Numbered from the stretch's first letter, positions 21,304 through 33,022 are shown. The stretch: DNA of 64,000 nucleotides from Axinella damicornis (GCA_963931865.1 OZ007515.1:7765685-7829684); one strand, 5' to 3'. Notes: a model not told the origin generated them from the sequence alone. Numbers and translations are program-made.

Positions 21304-21774
21304 CCATATGTAGCTGCTCTAGCTCCGCATGCCCTGAAGGCCCCGCTCACTTGTACCCTAGCCTCTGGCTACACGAGACTCATGGAGTTGTGGTATAAAC
21401 AGATGTCGACTGCGCTGATTGTTTGACTCCATATGTAGCTGCATGCATGCTCCAGCTCTGCGAGCACCACACGCTCGTCCACTGATCTGAGACTCAAGGT
21501 TGTACTTCTTGTACCTCACGTCAAATAAACTCAATTGGCCGACAGGAAACATGCAATGTTCCTATTAACTTTCCTGAGCGTGACATGTTCGGGTGTGTAC
21601 GTACGTATACGTACACACATACGTATACTGAGTAATAGATCCCTCATTCAGTGCCTCACACTAATGCACTCGGCCTTTCAGGAAGTGTTTAATTATAAGT
21701 ATGCAGTGCGTGTATCCGCGCACAGAGATCCTGTAACCTTATAAACACCCCGTCCCCTCAGAGTTGTGTGCAAA
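21304..21774. other. Upstream flank of the zinc-finger gene
   Basis: Contains a partial duplication (CTCCATATGTAGCTGC with following CTCCAGCTC-like words at about 21303 and 21428) and an ACGTACGTATACGTAC palindromic patch near 21600. No exon recognised. The region just before 21775 is the probable promoter and 5' leader of the zinc-finger gene. Confidence 0.4.
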
Positions 21775-24700
21775 ATGGGGGCGGGAGACTATGATGTATG
21801 CGCTCATTGCCAAGATGGTAAGTTAAGTATGAGCGTATAATACACAGTCAGTGTAGTCAGAGGGTAACCTATATCAGGAGCGCATGAGCCGGCGAAGGAG
21901 TGTTGAACTAGTAAAGACATGTTGTATTCCCTCACACCTTTTGGTTTATACCGTATATGGAAGACCTTTGCGGTTACCGCGTAAGTCAGCTAGCTCTAGT
22001 ACAACTATGGCTGCTCTTGCCGTATAAGGTTTAATTTTGGAGGTGTGAAGGAGTACAACATGTCCTAGGGCGAGCATTGGGAGTTCAACGCTCCTTCGCC
22101 GCCTTTGGCGACTCATGCGGTCCTGCCTATATAATTATAGCAACCCGCAGTGCATCACACTCCAACAGAAGCATAACTGTCGGTAAAAACGACTGTTATA
22201 AAAACAAACACTTAAATGTGCCAATTTATGTCAACTCAGGAGACTGAAACTGAGACTGAAGAGATGTTGCGATACTTCTGTGGGTCATACCAAGGTCAAA
22301 GGCATTGGGTAAGTTATGTTTGGACAGGATTAAGATTGCGTCTTGGTTCCTGAATGGGTGAGCCCTCAGGTGAGGTACCAAGTGTAGCTTCCACTTCATG
22401 TGGCAGAAAATAAACTGCAATGCTGGCGGATCTATACTGTATGCTAATAGTTATGAGAGGGTCTTCCCATTGGAATTGAAGCGATACACACACTGGTCTG
22501 GGAACGAGACTAGGTTACATGCATGGTGGCCCAGAAATAAGGTGCATGTTGAAATTAAATTAGGTATTTAGGTAATCACCATCCAGGAAAGTATCAATAC
22601 ATTAAGATTTTTGTCTGTGTGTGTGTGTGTGTGTAACGGAAGTGGGAAGTTCGTGGGGCGCGACTAGACTAGTGACGCGCGACCTTCGTACCATTGAATC
22701 TCGAACTCTGCGAAGAATGTTCGAGAACATTGGGCATGGGCTAGCTGGAAGGTTCTAGAACAGCTGACGGATGCAGTATCGGTGAGCAGAAGTCAAAGCG
22801 GACGCAATCGGGGAGCTGCAGGTGAAGCCGGAGCAGCAGTTGAAGTTGCGGCAGACGCAATCGAGGAGCAACAGCCGAAGCGGACGCAATCGTGGAGCAG
22901 TTGATCATGAAATGGACGCAATCAGGGAGTAGCAGCTGAAGCAGACACAAGTGGCGAGCAGCAGATGAAGCGGACACAAATTGGGAACATCAGTTGAAGT
23001 GGGTCGATGCAATCGGCCAGCAGCAGCTGAAGCAGACGCAATCGGGGAGCAGCAGCTGAAGCAGACGCAATCGGGGAGCAGCAGCTGAAGCGGACGCAGT
23101 CGGGGAGCAGCAGCTCTGACGGAGAGCTGTCCGGTGCCGAATTACACACGTAGGCAAACAAGGGGGAAGTAGCTGAGCGAGCGAAGCGAGCTCAATTATA
23201 ATGGTATGATCGATATTATAGCTATAGTCTGGTATAAACCCCCAACTTATAATCAACCAAAGCCATACACTGTGACTGATATTTATACTGTGCATCTAAG
23301 TGTTGTACTACAAGGATCGTTCACTTGTTATTGACCAGACCCTTCAACTGGGTGAGGGAAGGATTTAGGGGATAGCACTGCCGACCTGTGCTGATAATGA
23401 TCCACATCCTTTGTATTATTTTACTTTGTAAAGTCTCATTTGCAGATGGATTTGAAACTGATTTCAATGTTGCTCAGAAAAGCCTAAGTCTATCCTATAG
23501 CAATGCATTGCAGATACCAGAAATAGTAGCACACACATAATTATTATTACTTAATTCCCATAACCTACATGTATCGGCAGTGGATATGCTCTCAGTTCAG
23601 CACTCACTGCTCCTTCCAGGTTTTCCAAACCTTTGATATTCCAGCATCTCCGTGTGTTATGATCACTGGTAGCTATTCACGTTTCACACATCAGTTCAAC
23701 ACCCATGGCTAGCTTTGTTCCCAGTCCTTCTGCACCTCCAGTGTCTGGTCGCTTACAACATACATGCAGGGAGATGAATCTTACCACATGATCTGCGGCA
23801 TGGTGTATAGTAGTGTGTCATGGATTCTCTAGACGCAATGGCTAGGTTATTATGTATTCACATTCTCATCCACAGTTGCAGAGAAGCTAGAGAACCGAAA
23901 CAAGTTTCAGAGAAGAGGTACGTAAGTTTGCAGCATAACATGAGGGATGGCTGTGATACAAGTGGGTAAAAGTATATGCTCTGATACTGAAAGCATTGCT
24001 GTAGCTATCCTGAGCTGAAGATGAGCAAACACCAGACAAAGTTTGTAAGACAGCAAGAATTGTTAGCAGCAAGATTGCTTTAAGTCAAACCTAAGAATTC
24101 TGTTAACTTAAAGCATGCTGGACTCGGCTGCAGTAAAAAAAAAAACACTAAGTTTGAACTGAGGATCGTACTGGCAAGGAGATATTTTGCATGAATGATG
24201 AGCATCGCTGTGCATGAACATGCTACTCAATGTGCTTACAGCTCTGCTGCAATCTCAGAAAGCTTGTATGGTGTTCACTACTCTGAAGTAGCTACTTACA
24301 TGTACATGTGCATACCATCGACCGGAAATGTCGTGTTGAAAAGTTTCCATGTGTTATTATTTGCATGAACATATAAATTAAATGCATCACCTTGCTCCTC
24401 CAGTTACCTCCAGAACTGGCATGCATACATGTAGCTAAGCAACATGTACTTGCCAATATCATGGCAGACCGGAGAGTGGGGCTGTACATGTAAGGATCAT
24501 GCCCTACAGTGGCAGCCTTTGAGTTGCTTTCTGCTTCACCGATCGCTTGTGTACGTATCACAGAAGACAAGGATCCTCCAGGCTCCAGGATCCCAAAGAT
24601 CACCAACAGGTAACCTTCACAACCTACACATGGTGGTGTCTACATTCGTCGTTCTTACCGTAGAGTACGTATCAAGCGCCCACCCTCCTCTTCACGCGAC

Positions 24701-26429
24701 AGTTCTTGCACAGGGTTCAAAAGCAGTGTACTAAGGACTCACCAATCATGATTTAATCTTTAAGTCTTGAGCAGCATTTCTAATGTAGCTTAATGTTTGG
24801 TTAGGTTTTGCATCCAGAAAAGGCCCGTTTGTAGTGAAATATCTTCAACTACAGTGTGCTTCAGTTGGTGTGCATCACTGCTGAGCGTTCCTCCTCAGTC
24901 ACTTTGTGAAGGTGCGCAATCAACTTCCTTTGTCAGTACCAGCAAAAATCTATTCATGCATGTGTGAGTTCCACATACAAGTAGCTTTGCTTGTGCGCCA
25001 GGCCGCTCTGTACAGAATTGCTGCTCTCTGACTGCGTCCGCTTCAGTCACATGCTGCTCCCTGATTGCATCTGTTTCAGCTGCTGCTCCCAAATTTTTCA
25101 GCTGCCCAGCCATGTTCTGGAAGGTTCCAACCCCTGTCTAACGTTCTCAAGCATTCCTCACAGAGTTTGTTTTAGTACAATGTAGGTACGGTATGAAAGG
25201 CTATAGTCTATAGTCCAACCCCCAGAACATTCCACACCCGTTGCACAAGCACACACACACACACACGCACACACTTAAAATCTTATGATACACACAGGAG
25301 AAAAACCAGGCTCGTTCTTAGTGCTGGGAACGAGTCCAAACCACTAGGCACGTGTGTAGTGTGTTCCGTGTGCGCCATTCCTGTGTGAGTCCTGCCCCTA
25401 TAGAAATTCATCCAATATGCAAATCTGTCACACCACAGAGCCCCCACAGGGGAGAAGCCATTCAAGTGTGAGGTCTGCTACAAGTGCTTTAGACGAAGGT
25501 TCCATCTTAGACGTCACCTTATGACACACACGGGAGAAAAACCATTCGAGTGTGAGGTCTGCCAGAAGAGATTTACTCTTCTTGGAACTCTCAAATTGCA
25601 CCAGAGAGTCCACACAGGAGAGAAGCCATATCAGTGTGAGGTCTGCCACGAGCACTTTCGACAAAGCGGCACCCTTATGAATCACCTTAAGGTACACACC
25701 GGGGAAAGACCATTCGAGTGTGAGGTCTGCCACAAGAGGTTTACTCATCTTCGAAATCTCAAATCGCACCAGAGAGTCCACACAGGATCCGGAGAGAAGC
25801 AATCTCATGCAAAATCTCTTGCGAAAGCTGAGAATGTTCAAGGATCAGAAAGTGGTGACTCACGTATACCGGAAGATACTGTACCGGACACAGCTGCAAT
25901 CACTGAAACAGGCACTGACGAGGATGAAATGGCATTACCAAAAACTGTGACAGATATTGCAAAAGGGATAAAAGCACCAGAGCTCAACGAAACACCAAAG
26001 TTGTGTGTGACAGAGTATCAGTGTGAATGTTGTTCTAAGGTTTGCAAATCTGCATCGGGTCTTGCAATCCATCAAAGGTCCCACACTGCCACTTGTCAGT
26101 TCTGTGGTAAGGTCTTCCGCTCCACCGATACTCTTCGAGATCATCTATCAGAGGTCCACCCAGACCAATTAGAGAAGCTACCATTTAGCTGTGGATTCTG
26201 TTTGAAGTGCTTTCCTACTGACCTAGCTCTACAAGGTCATGTGGAATCATCTCGTACCAGCACCCCAAAATACATGTGCAAGTGGTGTGGAAGGTCAGTC
26301 CGAAAATATTATCTTCCCGAGCATTACAGGATTCACCAACAAATTCCTCGTGCATGTAAATTATGCGGAAAGGTCTTCAAAGCACCCAGCTACCTCACGA
26401 GGCACATGAGAAGGTGTCACAAGCACTGA
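21775..26429 (+). CDS. C2H2 zinc-finger protein, three exons
   Basis: The last exon (25439-26429) is certain: four adjacent classical fingers with TGEKPF/Y linkers (EVCYKCF, EVCQKRF, EVCHEHF, EVCHKRF cores), an acidic spacer of about 80 residues, then four or five atypical fingers (CECCSKVC; CQFCGKVF; CGFCLKCF lacking the second His; CKWCGRSV; CKLCGKVF) ending RRCHKH. Two upstream exons fit in phase: 21775-21817 (MGAGDYDVCAHCQD, donor GTAAGT) and 24510-24609 (acceptor after CCCTACAG, with SPIACVRITEDKDPPG, donor GTAACC). The total would be 377 residues. Exon 1 is the least certain. Tandem C2H2 fingers imply sequence-specific DNA binding in the nucleus. No KRAB or BTB domain is seen. Introns contain three repeat copies. 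Confidence 0.78.
22589..23193 (-). repeat. Dispersed repeat with 29-bp array, copy 2
   Basis: Minus-orientation copy: starts at CAATACATTAAGATTTT and (GT)n, then ACGGAAGTGGGA and ACTAGACTAGTGACGCGCGA, an expanded array of about nine TGAAGCGGACGCAATCGGGG-type units, and ends GGAAGTAGCTGAGCGAGC. It lies in intron 1 of the zinc-finger gene. Confidence 0.85.
23710..23970 (+). repeat. Family-A transposon, truncated copy
   Basis: Starts TAGCTTTGTTCCCAGTCC and keeps the mini-exon-like block (CAG, then AGAAGCTAGAGAACCG...CAGAGAAGAG, then GTACGTAA), but loses the right half after about 23970. Confidence 0.75.
24979..25290 (+). repeat. Dispersed repeat with 29-bp array, copy 3
   Basis: A short copy with two or three array units (CTGCTCTCTGACTGCGTCC), the GGAAGGTTCCAACCCC and CCACACCCGTTGCACAAGC tail blocks and (CA)n. 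It ends at AAAATCTTATGATACACACA, immediately running into a zinc-finger-like fragment. Confidence 0.75.
25281..25307 (+). pseudogene. Stray zinc-finger linker fragment
   Basis: Twenty-seven bases reading LMIHTGEKP differ at only two positions from the finger-1/finger-2 junction in the downstream exon (LMTHTGEKP, about 25517-25543). They lie about 150 bp before that exon and just before a TGGGAACGAG fold-back end. This looks like a relic of an upstream finger broken by repeat insertion. Confidence 0.45.
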
Positions 26430-26908
26430 GCATCATCAAGAACCTTGCACCCAGCGATACCTCATGAAGCACATCGGAAACAACAGCACAACGAACCTCT
26501 ACCTGGTTTATTTGTACCTGGATTCACCAGTATTGGTGTAGCTAGTTGTATATACATAATTTTATTATTGTGTTCATTTCACACTTCACCCAGACTGTGT
26601 ATTTCATGCATGATATATCACACACATGCAATAATTTTTTATATGCTAGCTAGTTCTCTAAATCTTTCAAAATCTCAGTTAAGCTTTTTTGACAACTTAT
26701 ACCATTCATCTTTGAATGTTTTCTTGGTCAGTGTCGTGAAAATGCATGGCAAAAGTACCCCAACAGAATATTGCCAAAACTGAAACAGCAAAGTCGGTTT
26801 CTTCCTTCTTCAGATGGGCTGATTCAAATTGCCTGAGTGTGTTGGACTAGCACTGAAGAAAGCAGTACATGGAATGTGGTCCTTTGTAGAGGATGGTAAC
26901 GAGTACTA
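26430..26908. other. Zinc-finger gene 3' flank
   Basis: AT-rich, with no recognisable exon; probably the 3' untranslated region. No canonical AATAAA identified. Confidence 0.4.
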
Positions 26909-27044
26909 ACCTCGTTCCCAGGCCTACCCCGTTTTTCGGTTTCCGTTGACAATAATACACGGATGCGGAAGGTCGCCGCCCTTCCGCATCCGTGTATTAT
27001 TGTCGAAGAACAGAAAAAACGGGGTAGGCCTGGGAACGAGGCTA
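26909..27044. repeat. Palindromic MITE with CGGATGCGGAAGG core, copy 2
   Basis: Ends CCTCGTTCCCAGGCC and GGCCTGGGAACGAGGCTA; inner arms CTACCCCGTTTTTCGG, GACAATAATACACGGATGCG and GGAAGG/CCTTCC. The right arm lacks about ten bases (TCAACGGAAA) present in the copy at 19804. Confidence 0.88.
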
Positions 27045-27164
27045 AACGAGTACAGTCTTATTTTCATGCATGAACAGTATTGGTTTCTACTTTGCTGTCA
27101 CAAGCATTAACGTTGTATACTACATTTATTGTAGCTGCTCGAAGACTAACCATGACCACTGTTT

Positions 27165-27285
27165 AACTCTTTACCAACCAATGACTGCAAAAGCCGTCAT
27201 GAGCTCCCATAGCCCATAAGAATTTATATGGGGCCTTTAATACTAGGTGTTATACTTTAATACAGGGTTTATGGTTGGTAAAGAG
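27165..27285. repeat. Small inverted repeat with CTCTTTACCAACCA ends
   Basis: CTCTTTACCAACCA faces TGGTTGGTAAAGAG over about 120 bp. An AAA(A)CCATCATGAGCTCCC word recurs inside (as GCCGTCATGAGCTCCC) and just outside. Confidence 0.7.
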
Positions 27286-27335
27286 TTCTCTTCACCAGCA
27301 AAAACCATCATGAGCTCCCCAATAATGACTAATGA

Positions 27336-27362
27336 GGGGGGGGGGGGGGGGGGGGGGGGGGG
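27336..27362 (+). repeat. Poly(G) run of 27 bases
   Basis: Uninterrupted G27 tract about 25 bp upstream of a long palindrome. Confidence 0.97.
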
Positions 27363-27385
27363 TTGCCTTCCAATACAGGGCTAAT

Positions 27386-27462
27386 AATTAGCCCTGTCAA
27401 TGTTTACTTCCGATACAGGGCTAATAATTAGCCCTGTATCGGAAGTAAACATTGACAGTCAG
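27386..27462. repeat. Near-perfect 74-bp palindrome
   Basis: CTGTCAATGTTTACTTCCGA and ATACAGGGCTAATAATTAGC pass straight into the reverse complement with almost no loop. A partial third copy of the AATACAGGGCTAATAATTAG arm lies immediately upstream at about 27371. Confidence 0.88.
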
Positions 27463-29090
27463 CCTGGTTCTAGCTGTTCTAATAAACTATAAGCACCAAC
27501 AAAGTCAGACTTTTCCATTATTATGCTCTTGACAGCTGCATGCTCTTCAATGTGCCAGCATAATTATGTTCCTCACTTCATTTTCGTGACTAGAGTTTTA
27601 CCTAATACCACAAGGCCATGTGTGCTCATGAATGATAATCATCATGCATGAATGAGAATGTGAAGCATAATCAACAAATCTTGGAAGCATATGGCCATAG
27701 ATGCATTGGAGCATATCATAATAGGACAATGCATAATTATATAATTCGCCAAGGCCTAAGAATGTCTTGGGCCTAGTTCTGTTGAACTTGATGTCGCAAA
27801 AAAAGTTAAGACTTAGTGATAGCCTGTCATTATTCCACCTCACTCAGCAACAGGTTACAGGAAGAAATGCCGTTAACCAGCCTCAGTCCAAATTTTGTGA
27901 TGTGTATTCTTCCTTCCATCACCCCTATTACTCTCCAGTTGAGCAGCAAGACGGGAGGAGGATGTGAGTACTGAGTAGGTGGGAGGCAGAAGGAGGATGA
28001 GATTCTGAAGGTAGAGGAGCTAATTTTGCAGTCCTGAAGTTTCTTTTGGATCGACAGTATCATTGTATGTTCTCGTATAATACCTTCACAGTTTCTACTC
28101 CTAGACTACACAGATGAGGAGACGATCGATGGTTGATCAACCACTACTGCTGGGACCGCCACTGCATCCGCTCGTATCATAGACTCGGTAGAGTCTATAT
28201 GTAGGGATACGACGTACACGCAATACATGCCAATACAAAAAAATCTCTCCAAATCTCAGAAACGGTACACTTATAAGCCTTTATAACCACATACCGTTCA
28301 TCTTCGAGTGTTTTCATGACCAACAAGACTCCTCGCATCGCGAAAACCCGTCGCGAAAGTACCACACCAGGTACTCGCCAAACGGGCAAATTGTTTTTCT
28401 TTCTTTCTTCTTCCTTCAGACAACTTAGCTCAACGATGCCTCAATCTGTCACGATGGTTTTCGCACGAAACAGCAGCATTTTCAACCGAGCAGTGCAACG
28501 TCCCATCGCTTTTTCGCTACCTCCAAGTCTTCACCAGGCGGCTGCAGCTGCCCACTCAATAACTATGGCTTCGTTTGTCACGCCATTTTCACGTTTGTAC
28601 GCATGCGCACTTAAACGATCACTTAGCAACGATACGTAATTATTACTCAAGATCGCTGAATTAGAAACAGTGGGGAAGATGCGTTGATGTGTGTTGTCAA
28701 ACGAGGCACTCTTTATAAGACTGAGGTTAGCCCCTGTACGCATGATTTTAGCTAAGCTTATATTGCTACCTATGCTGTATTCTGTGAACAGGGTGAATGC
28801 CTGTCTCAACTCTCAACACCCGTATGAATGTCCCTACTATAAACTGCCCAGGCTATGCCATGGTCTTCAGACAGGGAGAACTCAGTGGCTTTGTCATCCA
28901 TCTAGGGAACAGTTGACTTGAGATGCCCGGGCCTGATTCTTCAGCCAATGCTGGAAGTGTAATACCTGAGTAATATTGTCCATATACCAAGGCAAGGACA
29001 CCTACTGCCCAGGTGCCTGTGAGGTCACTGACTTCTGCAGCAAACTTCAGCTCAAACATATGCGCCTGCTGCCCAAAAAAATTACATAAA
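27463..29090. other. No assignable gene; several weak open frames
   Basis: The frame at 27767-27967 ends in GGAT/GTGAGT and could be an exon. The frame at 28437-28639 (MPQSVTMVFARNSSIF...) has an ATG and some basic character. On the minus strand 28853-29075 follows a TGGGCAG acceptor-like site (AHMFELKFAAEVSDL...). None matches a family I recognise, so none is called. Confidence 0.3.
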
Positions 29091-29361
29091 CAAGTAATAA
29101 AAAACATTAAAAATGTAGCAGGATGTAGGGATACCAGAACGGCAAAAAGTAAGGAAACAAGAGGGATGATCGAACATAACAGTGAAGTATACAATCACCC
29201 CTACATATCTTTTTTCATTGTACATGTATATATGGAAGAAGATCTCTGTAGGGGTGATTGTATACTTCACTGTTATGTTCGATCATCCCTCTTGTTTCCT
29301 TACTTTTTGCCGTTCTGGTATCCCTACATCCTGCTACATTTTTAATGTTTTTTATTACTTG
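29091..29361. repeat. Perfect 115-bp inverted repeat
   Basis: The left arm 29091-29205 (CAAGTAATAAAAAACATTAA... to ATCACCCCTACA) is, base by base, the exact reverse complement of the right arm 29247-29361, around a 41-bp loop holding TACATGTATATATGG. Identity of the arms implies recent origin or ongoing homogenisation. Confidence 0.95.
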
Positions 29362-29784
29362 TCCATTAATTAATCAGGCACATTACTATGCACAGTGACT
29401 TCTATTAAATCTTCATGAAAAACATGCAGTGAGAAATAGTTTAATTGGTCAACCTGAAATATTGTGAGCAGCATAGCTGCATGATGCATGTGGAACTCCT
29501 CAAGATGTACCTCAAGACGTATTATATGTCTTGATGTTGGGATCGAGAGATCGTGATTAAGTCTTAGCTACAGTGTACTTAGTTTGCTTATGTCCATGGG
29601 TTTGAGATCCAACAGCTGGAGTTGGATATTGCAATAACTGTTGCATGCCACTCTATACAATAATAATAGCCGGCAATCTGCATGTGAATCACAATCTTAG
29701 AATCATGTATACGTACAGCTGCATGCTTAGTCTCGGAACCACGAAGGGTCTGGTTCCGAGACTACTGCATGCTGACATTTACAG
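29362..29784. other. Intergenic, small fold-back only
   Basis: Apart from a short TAGTCTCGGAACCA...TGGTTCCGAGACTA fold-back at about 29729-29764, nothing is recognised. Confidence 0.4.
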
Positions 29785-30197
29785 TAGCTTCGATCCCCTT
29801 CGCCTACGTACGTCTAATCCGGCGCCGGACAGCTCTCCGTGCATGCAGAGCTGCTGCTCCCTGATTGCGTCCGCTTCAGCTGCTGCTCCCCGATTGCATC
29901 GATCCGCTTCGTGACTGCTGTTCCCCGTTTGCATCCGCTGCTCGCCGCTTGCGTCCACTTCGGCTGCTCTTCCCCGAATTCAACAGCTCCCGGATTGCGT
30001 GCGCTTCGGCTGCTGCTCCCCGATTGCGTCCGCTTGTAGCCTCACCTGCTCTGGAAGATTCCAGCCCATGCCCAATGTTCTCGAACGTTCTTCGCGGAGT
30101 TCGAGGTTCAGAAGTACGAAGGTCGCGCGTCACTACTAGTCTAGTCCCCCCCCCCCACTGGAACATCCCATTTCCGTCACACACGCATGTCATAATA
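29785..30197 (+). repeat. Dispersed repeat with 29-bp array, copy 4
   Basis: AATCCGGCGCCGGACAGCTC, then about six array units (some with small insertions), GGAAGATTCCAGCCCATGCC, GTACGAAGGTCGCGCGTCAC and CCATTTCCGTCACACACG. The tail is truncated relative to other copies. Confidence 0.85.
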
Positions 30198-30203
30198 TAA
30201 TTA

Positions 30204-30800
30204 CAAGTAGCTGAGCTCGCTTCGCTCGCTCAGCTACTTTCCCCTCGTTCGCCTATCGTGCGTAATCCGGCGCCGGACAGCTCTCTGTGCAGAGCTGCTC
30301 CCCGATTGCGTCCGCTTCAGCTGCTGCTCGCCGCTTGCGTCGCTTCAGCTGCTGCTCCCGGGCCCGATTGCGGCATCGATATCCGCTTCAACTGCTGCTC
30401 CCCGTTTGCCTCCGCTTCCAGCTGCTGCTTCCGGGCCCTATTGCGGCATCCGCTTCAACTGCTGCTCCCCGTTTGCCCCCGCTTCCAGCTGCTGCTCCCC
30501 GCGATTGCGCCCGCTTCAGCTGATGCTGGCCGCTTGCGTCCGCTTCAGCTGCTGCTCCCGATCGCGTCCGCTTCGGCTGCTACTCCCCGATTGCGTCCGC
30601 TTCAACTGCTGCTCCCCGATTGCGCTTGCCTGGATTCCAGCCCATGCCATTCTTCGCATTCTTCGCATTCTTCGCGGAGTTCGAGGTTCAGTAAAGGTCG
30701 CGCGTCACTATAGTCTAGTCCCGCCCCACGAACATCCCACTTCCGTTACAGACACACACTCACACACACAAACACACGCTAAAATCTTAATGTATTGATA
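30204..30800 (+). repeat. Dispersed repeat with 29-bp array, copy 5
   Basis: The most complete copy: head AGTAGCTGAGCTCGCTTCGC (itself a short palindrome), AATCCGGCGCCGGACAGCTC, an expanded array of about ten units with two CGGGCCC insertions, a triplicated CATTCTTCG, then TTCGAGGTTCAG, TCTAGTCCCGCCCCACG, (CA)n and CTAAAATCTTAATGTATTG. It abuts copy 4 in tandem. Confidence 0.87.
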
Positions 30801-32042
30801 TTGATGATTGCAGTGAGGTTCTATAGATCTATGGAAGTACAGAGTTGATTTATTTCATAGTTGACTGCATGATTGTGCCAGTTTATAAACACAATATTAT
30901 GGGTGTTGCTAAACATGGACCTGCATGGGTTGCTTTTGATATTCCAGGCCAGATCGATCAAAGCTACATTCGTGCATGGGGTATGAACGTTTTGTTCAAT
31001 TCACATGGTTAGTCAGTGTACTGGTTCCATCAATGAATTACTCAGTCGTTGTCTTGATGGTGATGCCTGTAAGAAGATAACCACTACTCCCATTCATGTT
31101 CATAGTGGGATGAGTCCTGTCCGGTAGCACCTGCAGACAAAAGGAAAGTTACACAACCAATTAATATCTGCACCACCACTTGAAGTGAAACCAACATTAT
31201 TTTGTGTTTACTAAACACAATGTCACAGTAAAAGGAATTTCTTCAATAGGCTCCCGAGTCTCAACACAAGTCGGCATTCAGTGCTACATTTCATGCACAC
31301 TTTGCTCCCTCACTATTAAAACTCACTGCACCACAGAAACATCAATGTCAGAATAAATACCATCGCCTCTCGTTAGTACATGCCCAAACACCCTTCTTGG
31401 TACTAGATTTTTTCCCATTCCGTCAGTTGTATTGTGTGTCGTATTTTGGCTACGATATCGATGTGGATACTGGTCCGACAGGAAGTACATAGGATATTGG
31501 TCTGGCAGGTAGTACATAAGTACATACTTCAGGTATAAGTACCGGAAACGTGCATACACTGAGGCCCCAATACCCATCGCCCAACTTTCTGCTGGACTAA
31601 TACCACTTTGTAATGGCTATTGTGAGCCCAATTTGAATCCATCAGAGTTGTGTCCTGACTTGTTTGATTTTGTTGCGACCATTATAGATATCAAAGTGAA
31701 CTTGGCAATGCAGGTCTATTGAGCCCACCAAAGGGGGCACCCAATGGGCAGTTGCTGCTGGCATCCTAACTCCAAGTAGCGCTTCCAATAACGTGGGGTC
31801 TGGATCTGGACCCGGAATTGGCCACATGTACTCATTTGATGCTGCTACATGTACACAGAGGTGAGTCTAGTGTGACTTTGAACCTGCTGATAGTGATTAA
31901 TCTGTTGCTTTGTAACCGACAGCAGATAGCCTTCCTTCATTAATTTTAGTCTCTATTTCATGCACAGTTCAAAGTTCAAAATACATGAGGCCAACACCTA
32001 AGCAGTATCATTTTGTCTGCATGCTTGGTTTAGGGGGTAATA
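30801..32042. other. Unassigned tract with two minus-strand open frames
   Basis: On the minus strand, 31827-31642 (from MWPIPGPDPDPTLLEALLG) and 31617-31323 (after a CACAATAG acceptor-like site, with SPAESWAMGIGASVYARF and a YYLPDQYP repeat) read as plausible coding but belong to no family I recognise, and a stop separates them. They may be decayed exons. Confidence 0.3.
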
Positions 32043-32094
32043 GCTTCTTTGGCCGTTTTCCTGCTGTGCACCAGCAGGAAAACGGCCAAAGAAG
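32043..32094. repeat. Perfect short hairpin
   Basis: GCTTCTTTGGCCGTTTTCCT plus GCTG is mirrored exactly by its reverse complement after a four-base loop. Stem about 24 bp. Confidence 0.9.
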
Positions 32095-32834
32095 CTACAG
32101 TATGGTATTTCGAAATTTCCTTGGCCATCCCTACATAGAGAACGCTACTGCGTTCTCTGATATTCCAGGTATTGTGTATTACAAGGTTAGTTAGTGCACC
32201 CGGACACTGTAGAAACGGTCTCAGGCGGATAATGCATTCGCAGCAACTCGGAAGGCGAGTGCATTATCCGCTCGACTACATTGCCCTCAGTGCACTACAA
32301 CCCAATAATGTACAAACTAGTAAAAAACTAGGTATTATCTATCGTTACTCACATGACCATTCAATGCCTCAGTATTGATCACATGACTCTGGGGCGTATG
32401 CACAAATTTGAAAAGGGGATTTCCAAGTAGTGGCACAGGCATGCATAGAAACGCGATCCAATGTGTGTGAAGCGTGGAAACAATTTTCATGGTCATTTCA
32501 CTGCTTTGCACTGCACTAGTGCCACTACGTACTTTCCGGTTTCCGTGCACATTCTCACTCTCGACGTGGAAACGACATGTAAGCTGGTAGCGCACGCCTA
32601 CTAATTTCTGTATACTACATCAGCATGTGGTGTTATGACGTTCATGCCTGTTATACCAGGGCTGAGTGGCTGAGACGCTGTACTTGCAGTGCCAAGTATT
32701 ATCGTAGTTATCCAGCAACAGAAAGGTCACAAGCGAACATTTTAGCCAGCTAAACAGTCTCAGTTAGTGTGTGGGCCTCAGTTCCAATTCTCGGTCCCCG
32801 GGGGGTTTCCAGTGTGCTCACCGTAGAATAGCCT

Positions 32835-33022
32835 AAGCAGTTAGTTGTATCCCTGGCCAGCAGGATATAAGACCGGCTATATCCCGCGGGGAAAGGCCAG
32901 TGCTTTCGTTCCGTTTCGGAAGTGCCTCGGGCTTGCCCTCGGCACTCCACTCAAGCACTGACCTCCCCCGCGGGATATAGCCGGTCATATATCCCACTGG
33001 CCAGGGATATAACCTATATTAG
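32835..33022. repeat. Fold-back element with TATCCCTGGCCAG ends
   Basis: GTATCCCTGGCCAGCAGGAT and GACCGGCTATATCCCGCGGG are mirrored by CCCGCGGGATATAGCCGGTC and CCACTGGCCAGGGATATA. The centre contains AAGTGCCTCGGGCTTGCC. Similar GCATTATCCG-type inverted words occur at 32223-32270, so nested or related elements span about 32170-33130. Confidence 0.8.

Noticed and set aside
23449..23540. Exon-like frame after a CATTTGCAG acceptor in phase with zinc-finger exon 1 (DGFETDFNVAQKSL).
   Set aside because: No donor before the in-frame stop; the exon at 24510-24609 fits both neighbours' phases better.
28853..29194. Minus-strand frame with a kinase-subdomain-IX-like look (TGTWAVGVLALVYG).
   Set aside because: No flanking kinase motifs (DFG, APE, HRD) on the same strand; similarity too short.
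29785..30800. Long open frames rich in Leu, Cys, Ser and Ala (for example RLRPLQLLLPDCV).
   Set aside because: They arise from the 29-bp array, which changes frame each unit; similar frames appear at every copy and in several frames at once.
32650..32810. GAGTGGCTGAGACGCTG resembles a tRNA Leu/Ser A box, with a later AGTTCCAATTC B-box-like word.
   Set aside because: The two boxes are about 110 bp apart, the B box is poor, and no cloverleaf arms pair; it is neither a tRNA gene nor a convincing SINE.
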